Of a DNA stretch of 64,000 bases, positions 46,461 to 56,356 are shown piece by piece. Position 1 is the stretch's first letter, and every line of letters starts with the position of its first letter. A program made the translations under genes and the position numbers. The stretch is from an uncultured Pelagibacteraceae bacterium. Its GTDB lineage: Bacteria > Pseudomonadota > Alphaproteobacteria > Pelagibacterales > Pelagibacteraceae. The notes beneath the pieces are model-generated. The model ran no database searches. It had not been told where the DNA came from and saw only the letters and a program-made list of their open reading frames with translations. Location: the NCBI GenBank assembly GCA_902624465.1, contig CACNXP010000003.1:1-64000 (forward strand), written 5' to 3'.

Positions 46461-47743
46461 AAAAAAAAGTTGAAAATATTTTTTTGAAAAAAAAAATATT
46501 AATCTATGGTCTTGGAAAAAGTGGAATATCAGCTTTTAAATTTTTAAGAAATAAAGCTGATATTTATCTATTTGATGATTTAAAAAACACACATCCAAAA
46601 CAAATTTCTAAATTACAATTATCAAAAATTAAATTTGATATAATCATTATTAGTCCAGGTATCAATATTTTGAATTGTAAATTATCTAAATTTCTAAAAC
46701 TTAATGAGAAAAAAATTTATACAGATTTAGATGTATTTTTTACTTTTTATAAAAATAAATGTATTACTATTACAGGTACAAATGGAAAATCTACCACTGC
46801 TAAAATTTTATATGAAGTTTTAAAAGATCAAAAAAAAGATGTGAGATTAATTGGAAATATAGGCAACCCTCCATTAAATGAAAAAAAAATATCAAAAAAT
46901 ACAATTTTTGTGATAGAGGCATCTTCTTACCAGCTAGATTACAGCCAGTTATTTAGTTCAAAATATTCAATAATTTTGAATATACAACCCGACCATCTTG
47001 AAAGACATAAAACTCTTCAAAATTATATTGATGCAAAATTTAAACTTTTAGATTCTCAATCCAAAGGTTGTTTGGCATATGTAAAAAGTAATGATGTATT
47101 AATTGCGAAAAAATTAAAAACAAAAAAATTTGATTGTAAAATTATTAAAGTAAATACAAAAAAAAATTACAATGATTTTTTAGAAACCAAAAATAAATAT
47201 TTTTTAACTGAGTCAAATAGAGAAAATCTATCTTTTGTTATAGAATTGGCAAAAAAATTAAAACTAAAAAACTATCTTTTACAAAAAACGATAAAAAATT
47301 TTAAGGGTTTAAAATATCGCCAACAAATTATCATCCAAAAGAAGTATCTCACTATTATAAATGATTCAAAATCTACCAGCTTTTCATCTTCTGTTGGAAT
47401 GTTTAAAAAAGACTCCAACATATTATGGTTATTGGGTGGTATTTATAAAAAAGGTGACAAATTAGAATTAAAAAAAAAAGATTTAAGTAATGTTACCGCT
47501 TTTATTTATGGACAAAATAAAAATTTTTTTAACAAACAGCTTAGAAGTAAAGTAAAATTTAAAAATTATAAAAATTTAAAAGACGCAGTGAAAACCGTTT
47601 TTTCTATAATCAATACAGGGAAATCTGTTAAATATACGATATTATTTAGTCCTTGTGCAGCGTCGTTTGATAGTTTTAAAAACTTCGAAGAAAGAGGTTT
47701 ATATTTTAATCGATTAGTAAAAAGATTTATGTATGGAAAATAA
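46457..47743 (+). CDS. murD: UDP-N-acetylmuramoylalanine--D-glutamate ligase
   Basis: ILIYGLGKSGISAFKFL, ITGTNGKSTT; start at ATGA overlap with mraY (the track start is 28 aa too long). Confidence 0.93.
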   Translation: MKKKVENIFLKKKILIYGLGKSGISAFKFLRNKADIYLFDDLKNTHPKQISKLQLSKIKFDIIIISPGINILNCKLSKFLKLNEKKIYTDLDVFFTFYKNKCITITGTNGKSTTAKILYEVLKDQKKDVRLIGNIGNPPLNEKKISKNTIFVIEASSYQLDYSQLFSSKYSIILNIQPDHLERHKTLQNYIDAKFKLLDSQSKGCLAYVKSNDVLIAKKLKTKKFDCKIIKVNTKKNYNDFLETKNKYFLTESNRENLSFVIELAKKLKLKNYLLQKTIKNFKGLKYRQQIIIQKKYLTIINDSKSTSFSSSVGMFKKDSNILWLLGGIYKKGDKLELKKKDLSNVTAFIYGQNKNFFNKQLRSKVKFKNYKNLKDAVKTVFSIINTGKSVKYTILFSPCAASFDSFKNFEERGLYFNRLVKRFMYGK

Positions 47744-48857
47744 AAATACTTTATTTGGTATCTATTATGATTGGTGGAAAAATATTGATAAGTTTCTTTT
47801 TTCACTGATTGTTTTATTATTTTTAACAGGTTTATTTTTTTCCTTAGTTTCCACATCATTAATTGCCTCTGATAAATTAGACACAAATGATTATCAATTT
47901 TTTTTTAAACATTTAGTTTTTATTTTGTTAGGGATGATTATAATTTTTTTATTATCCTTAATTAAAAAAGAACAACTTCTAAAATATTCTTCTCTATTCT
48001 TTTTTTTATCATTAATATTTTTAATTTTAGTGCCTATAATTGGGGTAGAGGTTAAGGGTTCAAAAAGATGGATAGATCTGTACTTCCTACCTAGATTTCA
48101 ACCGATCGAATTAGTAAAGCCATTTCTTATCATTTTTATAAGCTTGATATTGTGTAGCCAAAAATTTACCAACATTTATATAAAGTATTTATTTTCTTTT
48201 ATAATAACTTTAGGTATTGCTTTATTATTATCATTACAGCCAGATATAGGACAAACTCTTTTAGTTTTTTTTAGTTGGTCAGTTTTGATATTTACTTCGG
48301 GTGTAAGTATATTTTTACTTTTTTTTTTATTTTCATCAATTATTTTAATATTTTTTTACTTAATTTTTTTTGTTTCAAAATTTACATACATTAAAAATAG
48401 ATTAATATCTTTTTTAGATTCTGAAACTGGGACTTACAATTTTCAATCAGACAAAGCTTTAGAGTCCATTACGAGTGGAGGCTTTTTTGGGAAAGGTATA
48501 GGAGAGGGGACTTTAAAAAATAGAGTTCCAGAGGCACATACAGATTATATTATTTCGGTAATTTCTGAAGAGTTTGGTGTAATTGCCATAATTTTAATCT
48601 TTTTATTGTTTTTAATATTTATTTACTCGGTATTTAAAAAAGTTAATTTTGAAAATGATGAAACTATTAAATTAATTTTAGTTGGATCTATAAGCCTTAT
48701 ATTAATGCAAACTATAATTCATATTGGAGTAAATATTAGATTATTTCCTACAACTGGTATGACATTACCATTTATAAGCTATGGTGGTTCCTCAATAATT
48801 AGTATTTCAATTTTATCTGGAATAATTTTGAACTTTACAAAAAGAAATCTAAATTAG
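47733..48857 (+). CDS. ftsW: SEDS lipid II polymerase FtsW
   Basis: Polytopic SEDS; KGSKRWIDL, QPDIGQTLLVF, PFISYGGSS. Confidence 0.94.
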   Translation: MENKNTLFGIYYDWWKNIDKFLFSLIVLLFLTGLFFSLVSTSLIASDKLDTNDYQFFFKHLVFILLGMIIIFLLSLIKKEQLLKYSSLFFFLSLIFLILVPIIGVEVKGSKRWIDLYFLPRFQPIELVKPFLIIFISLILCSQKFTNIYIKYLFSFIITLGIALLLSLQPDIGQTLLVFFSWSVLIFTSGVSIFLLFFLFSSIILIFFYLIFFVSKFTYIKNRLISFLDSETGTYNFQSDKALESITSGGFFGKGIGEGTLKNRVPEAHTDYIISVISEEFGVIAIILIFLLFLIFIYSVFKKVNFENDETIKLILVGSISLILMQTIIHIGVNIRLFPTTGMTLPFISYGGSSIISISILSGIILNFTKRNLN

Positions 48858-48858
48858 A

Positions 48859-49923
48859 ATGAATAGAAATTACTTAATAACCACAGGAGGATCGGGGGGC
48901 CATGTAATCCCTGCAGTAATACTTTATGAACATTTGTCTAGAGATGCAAAAGTAATAATCACAACTGATAAGAGGGGCTTAAAATATTTAAATGATGAAA
49001 ATTATCAATTAAGAATTATTGATACTCCAAGGTTAAATAATATATTTTTATTTCCAATAAATTTAATATTAGTAATTATATTGACAATAAAATCATATTT
49101 ATTATTAAAAAAAAATAATATTAAAAAATTATTCTCCACCGGGGGATACATGTCTTTTCCATTGTTGCTAGCAGCAAAATTCTTAAGATTAGAGATTTAC
49201 CTGCTAGAACCCAATCAAGTTTTGGGTAGAGCAAATAAATTTTTTTTGAGCTCATGTGAAAAAATAATTTGTTACAAAGAAAAAATAAAAAATTTTCCAC
49301 CAAAATATAAAAGTAAAATTGAAACTATATTTCCCTTAGTTAGAGAAAAATTTTATAGTTTAAAACAAAAAAATTTTAACCATCAAAAATTAGATTTATT
49401 GATTGTTGGAGGAAGTCAGGGAGCGAATATTTTTGATATAAATCTCAAAAATAAAATTGTTAATATTTCAAAAAAACACTCAATCAAAATTTTGCAACAA
49501 ACAAATGAAAAAAATATTCTTAATTTGAAAAATTTCTATGATGAAAATAATGTTGAATCTTTAATCTTCAGTTTCAATAAAAATTTTGAAGAAATAATTA
49601 ATAATTCAGATATTTGTATAACTAGGGCAGGTGCTTCAACTTTAGCTGAATTATCTTTATTAAAAATACCATTTATTGCAGTGCCTTTACCACATTCGAA
49701 GGATAATCATCAATTTGAGAATGCTTTATTTTACAAAGAAAAAGAATGTTGTTGGATGCTCAATCAAGAGACATTTGAGGATAATATAGAACAACTTTTA
49801 ACCAATATATTATCTGATAATTCTGATTTTTTACAAAAAAAGGAAAATTTAAAAAAATTAAATTACAAAAATACTTGGACTAATGTACATCAAAAAATAT
49901 TAAATATAATTAATGAAAATTGA
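48859..49923 (+). CDS. murG: UDP-GlcNAc:lipid I GlcNAc transferase MurG
   Basis: TGGSGGHVIPA, GGSQGA, TRAGASTLAELSLLKIPFIAVPLPHSKDNHQ. Confidence 0.96.
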   Translation: MNRNYLITTGGSGGHVIPAVILYEHLSRDAKVIITTDKRGLKYLNDENYQLRIIDTPRLNNIFLFPINLILVIILTIKSYLLLKKNNIKKLFSTGGYMSFPLLLAAKFLRLEIYLLEPNQVLGRANKFFLSSCEKIICYKEKIKNFPPKYKSKIETIFPLVREKFYSLKQKNFNHQKLDLLIVGGSQGANIFDINLKNKIVNISKKHSIKILQQTNEKNILNLKNFYDENNVESLIFSFNKNFEEIINNSDICITRAGASTLAELSLLKIPFIAVPLPHSKDNHQFENALFYKEKECCWMLNQETFEDNIEQLLTNILSDNSDFLQKKENLKKLNYKNTWTNVHQKILNIINEN

Positions 49924-51307
49924 ATTAGCAAAAACTGAGGTTATTCACTTCATTGGCATTGGTGGTATTGGCATGAGTGGACTTTCTTTAATCATGAAAG
50001 GGAAAGGATTTAAAGTTCAAGGTAGTGACCTATCATCAAATAAAAATATAGATAGATTAAAAAAAGAAAAAATAAAAGTTTTTATTGGCCAAAAAAAACA
50101 AAATTTAAAGATAGCAACAATAGCAGTTATTTCCTCAGCAATAAAAAAAAATAATCCAGAATACATTGAAGCTAGAAGGAAAAAACTACCAATTATTACT
50201 AGAGGAAGAATGTTAGCTCATATTGTTTCTCTTATGAAAAATATTGTTGTGGTAGGTTCACATGGCAAAACTACAACAACTTCTTTAATTACCTCTATAA
50301 TGCAAAAAACTAAATTAGATCCAACAATTATTAATGGAGGAGTAATCAATTCCATCAAAAATACTGCTAAGCTAGGAAAGAGCGATTGGACAGTTTTGGA
50401 AGCAGATGAGTCTGATGGGAGTTTCCTTCATATACCTCCTACTTATTCTATTATTACAAATATAGACAGAGAGCATATGGATTTTTATAAATCTATGGAC
50501 GACTTAGAGAAATATTTTATTAATTTTATAAAAAAAGTTCCTTCTTTTGGAAAATCATTTATTTGTTTAGATGACCCTATTAATAATAGGATAATTAAAA
50601 AATTAAGTAATAGGAATTTTTATACCTATGGACTTAATCCAAAATCAAATTTTCTTATTAAAAATATAAATCAAAATCAAAATTTTACAGAATTTGATGT
50701 ATTAGTAAATGTTCCAAACAAGAAAAAAATAAAGATTAAAAAAATAAGAATACCCTTACTAGGTATTCATAATGTAAGAAATTCTGTTGCAGCTGCTGCA
50801 GTTGCGATCACAATTGGTATTTCAATTTTTGATATAAAAAATGGATTAAAAAACTTTAAGGGTGTTCAAAGAAGATTTAATAAAATATTTACTCACAACA
50901 ATATTGATTTTTATGATGATTACGCTCATCATCCAACTGAAATAAAAGTAGTTTTGGATGGCGTAAACAAAGTTTATAAAGATTATGAAAAAGTTTGTAT
51001 TTTTCAACCACATAGAGTGTCAAGACTTAAAGATTTGAGAAAAGAATTCTCCTTTGCATTTAAAAATGCCGATATTGTTGTTTTATGCCCTGTATATTCA
51101 GCGGGAGAAAAAATAAAGTTAGGATTTAATTATATAAATTTTGCTAAAGAGATAATAAAAAACTCGAAAGTAAAATTATTTTTAGTAAATGATAATTTTC
51201 AACTGGCTAAATTTATAAAAAGAAATATGAGTGGAAAAAAAATCGTAATTGGAATGGGTGCGGGTTCCATCTCTAATTGGATGAGGGAACTCCCAAAATT
51301 AATATAA
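49913..51307 (+). CDS. murC: UDP-N-acetylmuramate--L-alanine ligase
   Basis: HFIGIGGIGMSGLS, VGSHGKTTTTSL, YDDYAHHPTEI. Confidence 0.96.
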   Translation: MKIELAKTEVIHFIGIGGIGMSGLSLIMKGKGFKVQGSDLSSNKNIDRLKKEKIKVFIGQKKQNLKIATIAVISSAIKKNNPEYIEARRKKLPIITRGRMLAHIVSLMKNIVVVGSHGKTTTTSLITSIMQKTKLDPTIINGGVINSIKNTAKLGKSDWTVLEADESDGSFLHIPPTYSIITNIDREHMDFYKSMDDLEKYFINFIKKVPSFGKSFICLDDPINNRIIKKLSNRNFYTYGLNPKSNFLIKNINQNQNFTEFDVLVNVPNKKKIKIKKIRIPLLGIHNVRNSVAAAAVAITIGISIFDIKNGLKNFKGVQRRFNKIFTHNNIDFYDDYAHHPTEIKVVLDGVNKVYKDYEKVCIFQPHRVSRLKDLRKEFSFAFKNADIVVLCPVYSAGEKIKLGFNYINFAKEIIKNSKVKLFLVNDNFQLAKFIKRNMSGKKIVIGMGAGSISNWMRELPKLI

Positions 51308-52215
51308 TGAAATTAGACCAACTAAAAACATTGTTTGGAGAATTTGATGAAAATGTAAGATTTGAGTACGATCTTAAAAAAAAAAACTGGTTCAATATTG
51401 GTGGAAAAACAAAAGTTTTTTTTAAAGCTAACAATCTTCATGAACTGATTAAATTTTTGAAAATAGTAAATAATCAGGAAAAAATATTTATTCTTGGAGC
51501 AGGTTCTAACACTTTAATATCTGATGATTTATTTGATGGTGTAGTTATAAAATTAGGAAAAAATTTTAATAACATCTCACTTCTTGGAGATGATGTGATA
51601 ATTGCTGGAAGTGCTGTGACTGATAAATCTATATCAGACTTTGCTGTAAAAAATAGTCTCAGCGGATTTGAGTTTTTATCTTGTATACCAGGCACAATAG
51701 GAGGTGGAATAAGAATGAATGCAGGTTGTTTTAACAAAGAATTTAAAGATATATTGATATCAGTTCAAGCAATCGATAAATCTGGAAATATCATTACTAT
51801 TCCAAGTAAAGAAATAAAATTTGAGTATAGAAAAAGTAATTTATCCGATAATTTGATCTTTTTAAGCGCTTCATTTAAAGGGTCGAAATCTAGTCCTTTG
51901 CAAATAAAAAATGAAATTGAGAATTTAGTAAAAAAAAAAGAAAAAGCACAACCTACTCGAATTAAAACTAGCGGAAGCACATTTAAAAATCCTAAATCAC
52001 AAACAAATAAGAAAGTTTGGGAGTTAATAAAAGAGTCAGTTCCTTTAAACAAAAGCTTTGGGGATGCATGTATTTCAGAAAAACATTGTAATTTTTTTGT
52101 AAATAAGGGTAGCGCTTCTTTTAATGATATGAACAATTTAATTGAATTTGTATCAAAAGAGGTTTTAGAAAAAACTGGTATAAAATTAGAAAAAGAAATT
52201 AAGATTTTAAAATAA
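51307..52215 (+). CDS. murB: UDP-N-acetylenolpyruvoylglucosamine reductase
   Basis: NWFNIGGKT, GAGSNTLISD, CIPGTIGGGIRMNAGCF; start MKLDQLK preferred. Confidence 0.94.
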   Translation: MKLDQLKTLFGEFDENVRFEYDLKKKNWFNIGGKTKVFFKANNLHELIKFLKIVNNQEKIFILGAGSNTLISDDLFDGVVIKLGKNFNNISLLGDDVIIAGSAVTDKSISDFAVKNSLSGFEFLSCIPGTIGGGIRMNAGCFNKEFKDILISVQAIDKSGNIITIPSKEIKFEYRKSNLSDNLIFLSASFKGSKSSPLQIKNEIENLVKKKEKAQPTRIKTSGSTFKNPKSQTNKKVWELIKESVPLNKSFGDACISEKHCNFFVNKGSASFNDMNNLIEFVSKEVLEKTGIKLEKEIKILK

Positions 52216-52216
52216 A

Positions 52217-53128
52217 TTGAAAAAAATATTAATAATTTCAGGTGGTATTTCAAAAGAAAGAGCAATCAGCCTTGATACTGGAAGACAAGTAGCTAAGGAA
52301 CTGAAAAAAAATAATTATTTTGTAAAAATAACAGAGCCGAATTTTCAGTTATTTAATGTTATTAAAAAATTCAAACCAAACAAAATTTTCAATGCGTTAC
52401 ACGGTCAGTTTGGTGAGGATGGCTATATACAAACAATATTAGAGAGTTTTAAAATTCCTTATACTCATTCAGGTGTGATTTCATCATCAATAGCAATGGA
52501 TAAAGTGTTATCAAAAAAGATTTTTATTAAGAATAAAATATTGACTCCAAAATTCCTCACCTTTTCTTTCGGCAAAGATGAAAAAAATATTGTTCAAACC
52601 ATTGAAAAAAAACTTAAATTTCCAGTTGTGATAAAACCAATCAATGAGGGTTCAAGTGTAAATGTGTTTATATGTACAAAAAAAGATATAAAAAAAAAAT
52701 TGAAGTTTTTAGAAGATTATAAAAAAATAATTATTGAAGAATTTATCCCTGGTAGAGAGATACAGGCTGCATTGATAGGTTCAAAAAAACTTGGTGCAAT
52801 TGAATTAAAACCAAAAAGAAAATTTTATGATTATCAAGCTAAATATAATCCAAAAGCAAAAACGAAACATATCATACCAGTGGATTTACCAAAAAAAAAA
52901 TATGAGCAAATAATGAAAATTTCTTCTAAAGCACACAGTTTAATTGGTTGTCGAGGAGTTACCCGTTCAGATTTCAAATATTACAAGGGTAAGTTTTATC
53001 TTTTAGAAATTAATACTCAGCCAGGAATGACAAAACTTTCTTTAGTGCCTGAGATTGCTGCATTTCGTGGTATAAGTTTTATTAAACTTATTGAATTAAT
53101 TTTAAAAGATGCTTCAGCAAATAAATAA
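52217..53128 (+). CDS. ddl: D-alanine--D-alanine ligase
   Basis: SGGISKERAISLDTG, HGQFGEDGYIQ, LEINTQPGMTKLSLVP; TTG start. Confidence 0.95.
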   Translation: MKKILIISGGISKERAISLDTGRQVAKELKKNNYFVKITEPNFQLFNVIKKFKPNKIFNALHGQFGEDGYIQTILESFKIPYTHSGVISSSIAMDKVLSKKIFIKNKILTPKFLTFSFGKDEKNIVQTIEKKLKFPVVIKPINEGSSVNVFICTKKDIKKKLKFLEDYKKIIIEEFIPGREIQAALIGSKKLGAIELKPKRKFYDYQAKYNPKAKTKHIIPVDLPKKKYEQIMKISSKAHSLIGCRGVTRSDFKYYKGKFYLLEINTQPGMTKLSLVPEIAAFRGISFIKLIELILKDASANK

Positions 53129-53777
53129 GAAAATTATTTTTTATATTTCATTAGTAATCATTCTTGGCACTTTCAATAACAAAAATTTGAAAAATTTTAA
53201 TCTTCCTAAAATTGATATAGTTAATATTGAAGGAATAGAATTTAATAATAATGAATTTCTAAAAATCATGAATTTAATAAAATTAGATAATCTATTATCT
53301 ATTCAAAAATCCCAGATTAAAGAAATATTAAACTCTAATAATTTGATTGAAGAATATGAAGTATTTAAAAGATATCCATCATCTCTTGAAATCAAAATTA
53401 AAAAAACAAATTTTTTAGCATCAACTAATATAAATGGAAAAAATTATTTAGTTGGATCTAATGGGAAATTTATTAATACAAAAGACTATCCTCAAAATTT
53501 ACCTTTTATTTTTGGAAATTTTGAATCAGAAAAATTTTTAGAATTTAAAAATATTATTCTGCAAACTAATTTTAAATATAATAACATAAAAAATTTTTAC
53601 TATTTTCCCTCTGGGAGATGGGATATTGAAACGATCTCAGGAGTTTTAATTAAATTACCAATCACAGGGATCAAAAAGTCATTAAATTTATCAATTGATT
53701 TACTTGATGATATAGAATTTAGTAATATAAAAATTTTGGATATACGTCAAAAAAATCAAATCGTTATAAATGATTAG
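53109..53777 (+). CDS. ftsQ: FtsQ-like cell division protein (POTRA)
   Basis: N-terminal TM, POTRA-like region followed by YEVFKRYPSSLEIKIKKTNFLAS; position between ddl and the ftsA slot. Confidence 0.85.
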   Translation: MLQQINKKIIFYISLVIILGTFNNKNLKNFNLPKIDIVNIEGIEFNNNEFLKIMNLIKLDNLLSIQKSQIKEILNSNNLIEEYEVFKRYPSSLEIKIKKTNFLASTNINGKNYLVGSNGKFINTKDYPQNLPFIFGNFESEKFLEFKNIILQTNFKYNNIKNFYYFPSGRWDIETISGVLIKLPITGIKKSLNLSIDLLDDIEFSNIKILDIRQKNQIVIND

Positions 53778-54474
53778 AGAGGCAGATTTTCAAACCTATC
53801 TTTATCTAAATAATACTCAATATATAATTTATGTTACCAACAACAAAACAAATGAGAAAATTTATTCTGAAAAATTAGCAATGGAAGAAAATTCTACAGA
53901 ATTAAAGTTTAGTAAATTAGATGAATTTTTAGATTCTAACATATTTAAAATTGAAAAAAAATTAAATAGTTTTATTAAAGACATATATGTTATTTTAGAT
54001 AGTGAGGAATTTCACTCAATAAAATTGTCAATCAAAAAAGATAATAATGGAAATCTTATAAATTCAGAGGCTTTAATTCATCCATTAAGTGATTTAAAAA
54101 ATTTATGTCAATCGAATTTGCTAAATAAAAAAATTATACACTTAATTATAGAAAAATATATGATCGACAATAAATTTTATACATCTTTACCAGAGAATGT
54201 TAAGTGTAATATTTTTTCTTTAGATACAGAATTTATCTGTCTTTCAAAAAATTTAATTGAAAATATAGAAAAGACTTTAAAAAAATATCATATTTCGTTA
54301 ATTCAAATTTTAAGTGCGAGCTATGTAGAAAAATTTAAAGATAATACAGATAACACTATTTTTACAACAACTAGTAGAATTATTTCAGGCCACAATAGTA
54401 ATGAGGTTTTGCTTACTGGTAAAATTACGAAAAAACAGGGTTTTTTTGAGAGATTTTTTAACTTTTTTAATTAA
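53770..54474 (+). CDS. Reduced FtsA-like protein: partial 1A + 1C region + C-terminal amphipathic helix, no 2A/2B lobes
   Basis: 234 aa in the ftsA slot; IIHLIIEKYMIDNKFYTSLPENVKCNIFSLDTEFICLSKNLIENIEKTLKKYHISLIQILSASY aligns by eye with FtsA 1C ([68 protein letters not shown]); C-terminus GFFERFFNFFN. Confidence 0.72.
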   Translation: MIREADFQTYLYLNNTQYIIYVTNNKTNEKIYSEKLAMEENSTELKFSKLDEFLDSNIFKIEKKLNSFIKDIYVILDSEEFHSIKLSIKKDNNGNLINSEALIHPLSDLKNLCQSNLLNKKIIHLIIEKYMIDNKFYTSLPENVKCNIFSLDTEFICLSKNLIENIEKTLKKYHISLIQILSASYVEKFKDNTDNTIFTTTSRIISGHNSNEVLLTGKITKKQGFFERFFNFFN

Positions 54475-54538
54475 TTAGTATTTTATCGTAATATTTGTTG
54501 TTTTCAGTTTTTTTTCTCAACATATTAATAGTTCAACT

Positions 54539-55459
54539 ATGTCATTGTTAAGTCAAAAAACTTTAAAAAAAACAGCAACTTTTAGTGGAGTTGGACTCCA
54601 TAGTGGTAAATTAGCTAAATTGTTAATAAAACCCTCTGAGCCAAACACAGGAATTGTTTTTAAAAGAGTAGATTTACAATCAAACAATTATGTTTACCCA
54701 AGTTTTACCAATGTAACTAATACATTATTAAATACAACTATATCTAACGAGCACGGAGTAAAAGTATCAACTATTGAACATCTAATGGGTGCTTTATTTG
54801 GATTGGGGATCGATAATGCACTGGTAGAAATAAACAATGAAGAAGTTCCAATTTTAGATGGTTCAGCAAAAGAATTTATAGAAATTTTAAAAAGTTGTGG
54901 ATTAGAAAAAAGCAAGGCGCCTATAAAGATAATTAAGATACAAAAAAAAATATCGTTTCATCATGGAGAGAAATTTATTTCCATAGAGCCCTCTAAGCTA
55001 AGTTTAGATATTAATTTTCAATTAAAATTTGAGGATTGTTTGATTGGAAATCAAAAAAATAAAATAAATGTATACGAAGACGATTTGGTAGATATTTTTA
55101 ATTCAAGAACATTTTGTTTATTCGACGATGTAGAAAAAATTAAAGAAAAAGGACTCGCAAAAGGTGGTAGTTTGGATAATGCAATCGTTGTTAAGGGTAA
55201 TGAAATCCTAAATTCTGAAAAGCTTAGAAATCCTAAAGAGTTTGTTAATCATAAAATACTTGATTGTATCGGGGATCTATACACTAGTGGTTATAGAATA
55301 ATCGGAAGTGTAAATTGCTCACAAGGGGGTCATTTCCTTACAAATCAACTTTTAAAGAAAGTGTTTGAAAATAAAGAAAACTTTTCAATAATTGAGATAC
55401 AAGAAAGAAATCTTCCACATACAATTCTAAATAAAACCTTATTAAGATCGATTGCTTAA
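54539..55459 (+). CDS. lpxC: UDP-3-O-acyl-N-acetylglucosamine deacetylase
   Basis: TLKKTATFSGVGLHSGK, STIEHLMGALFGLGIDNA, HKILDCIGDLY. Confidence 0.96.
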   Translation: MSLLSQKTLKKTATFSGVGLHSGKLAKLLIKPSEPNTGIVFKRVDLQSNNYVYPSFTNVTNTLLNTTISNEHGVKVSTIEHLMGALFGLGIDNALVEINNEEVPILDGSAKEFIEILKSCGLEKSKAPIKIIKIQKKISFHHGEKFISIEPSKLSLDINFQLKFEDCLIGNQKNKINVYEDDLVDIFNSRTFCLFDDVEKIKEKGLAKGGSLDNAIVVKGNEILNSEKLRNPKEFVNHKILDCIGDLYTSGYRIIGSVNCSQGGHFLTNQLLKKVFENKENFSIIEIQERNLPHTILNKTLLRSIA

Positions 55460-55506
55460 CATATATTGATCTTTGAAATTTTCCACTAAGTCTGTATAAA
55501 ACTGAT

Positions 55507-56355
55507 ATGTTCAAGTTTAAGATTTTAGTTTTTTTAGTAATTTCAATTTTATTCAGTTCCTGCTCTAAAGATGTGTCAAAAAAATCTATAATCAAGGAAA
55601 AAAGCTTAGAATCTCAAGTACAAGAAGCCTACAATGAGGGAATGGATGCTTTAGAAGGTGGCGATGTATTATTTGCCGCAAAAAAATTTAATGAGGCAGA
55701 AATATTGTTCCCTCAAGCGAATTCAGCACCTCAGTCAGCACTAATGGCAGCCTATTCATATTATACTCAAGATTATTATGGTGATGCTATAGCAGAATTA
55801 CAAAGATTTTTAGAGGTATACCCATCTCATAAAGATTTGGCGTATGTATATTATTTATTAGCAGTTTGTTATTATGAGCAAATTGTTGATGAAAAAAAAG
55901 ATTTACAATCAATTGTAAAAGCTCAAAAAAATTTTAACATAATTGTAAAAAATTACTCTGATACAGAATATGCGATTGATGCAGAATTTAAATTAGATTT
56001 AATAGACGATATTCTAGCAGCTAAAGAGATGTATTTAGGTAGATATTATTATGATAAAAAAAAATGGATACCAGCAATAAATAGATTTAGAGAAATAATT
56101 GATAGCTATGACACAACAATTTATGCAGAAGAAGCTTTACATAGATTAGTTGAAGTACATTATACGATTGGTTTAATTGATGAAGCTGAAAAATACGCAC
56201 AATTATTAGGATATAATTACCAATCCTCAAAGTGGTATGAAAATTCTTATAGTTTATTTGATAAAAATTATGAAAAACAAAAAAAAGAGAGATTAAAAAC
56301 TTTCAAGAAAAAAAGTGGAGGGCTTATTAAAAAATTTAAAACTCTTATAGAATGA
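55507..56355 (+). CDS. bamD: Outer membrane assembly lipoprotein BamD
   Basis: Lipobox LFSSC, TPR-like repeats, YYYDKKKWIPAINRFREII. Confidence 0.9.
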   Translation: MFKFKILVFLVISILFSSCSKDVSKKSIIKEKSLESQVQEAYNEGMDALEGGDVLFAAKKFNEAEILFPQANSAPQSALMAAYSYYTQDYYGDAIAELQRFLEVYPSHKDLAYVYYLLAVCYYEQIVDEKKDLQSIVKAQKNFNIIVKNYSDTEYAIDAEFKLDLIDDILAAKEMYLGRYYYDKKKWIPAINRFREIIDSYDTTIYAEEALHRLVEVHYTIGLIDEAEKYAQLLGYNYQSSKWYENSYSLFDKNYEKQKKERLKTFKKKSGGLIKKFKTLIE

Positions 56356-56356
56356 G

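Noticed and set aside
51765-52265. 166-aa minus-strand ORF over murB/ddl and 106-aa ORF at 47566-47886
   Set aside because: Antisense to conserved murB and murD/ftsW; Phe/Leu/Ser-rich shadow composition, no start context or homology I can see.
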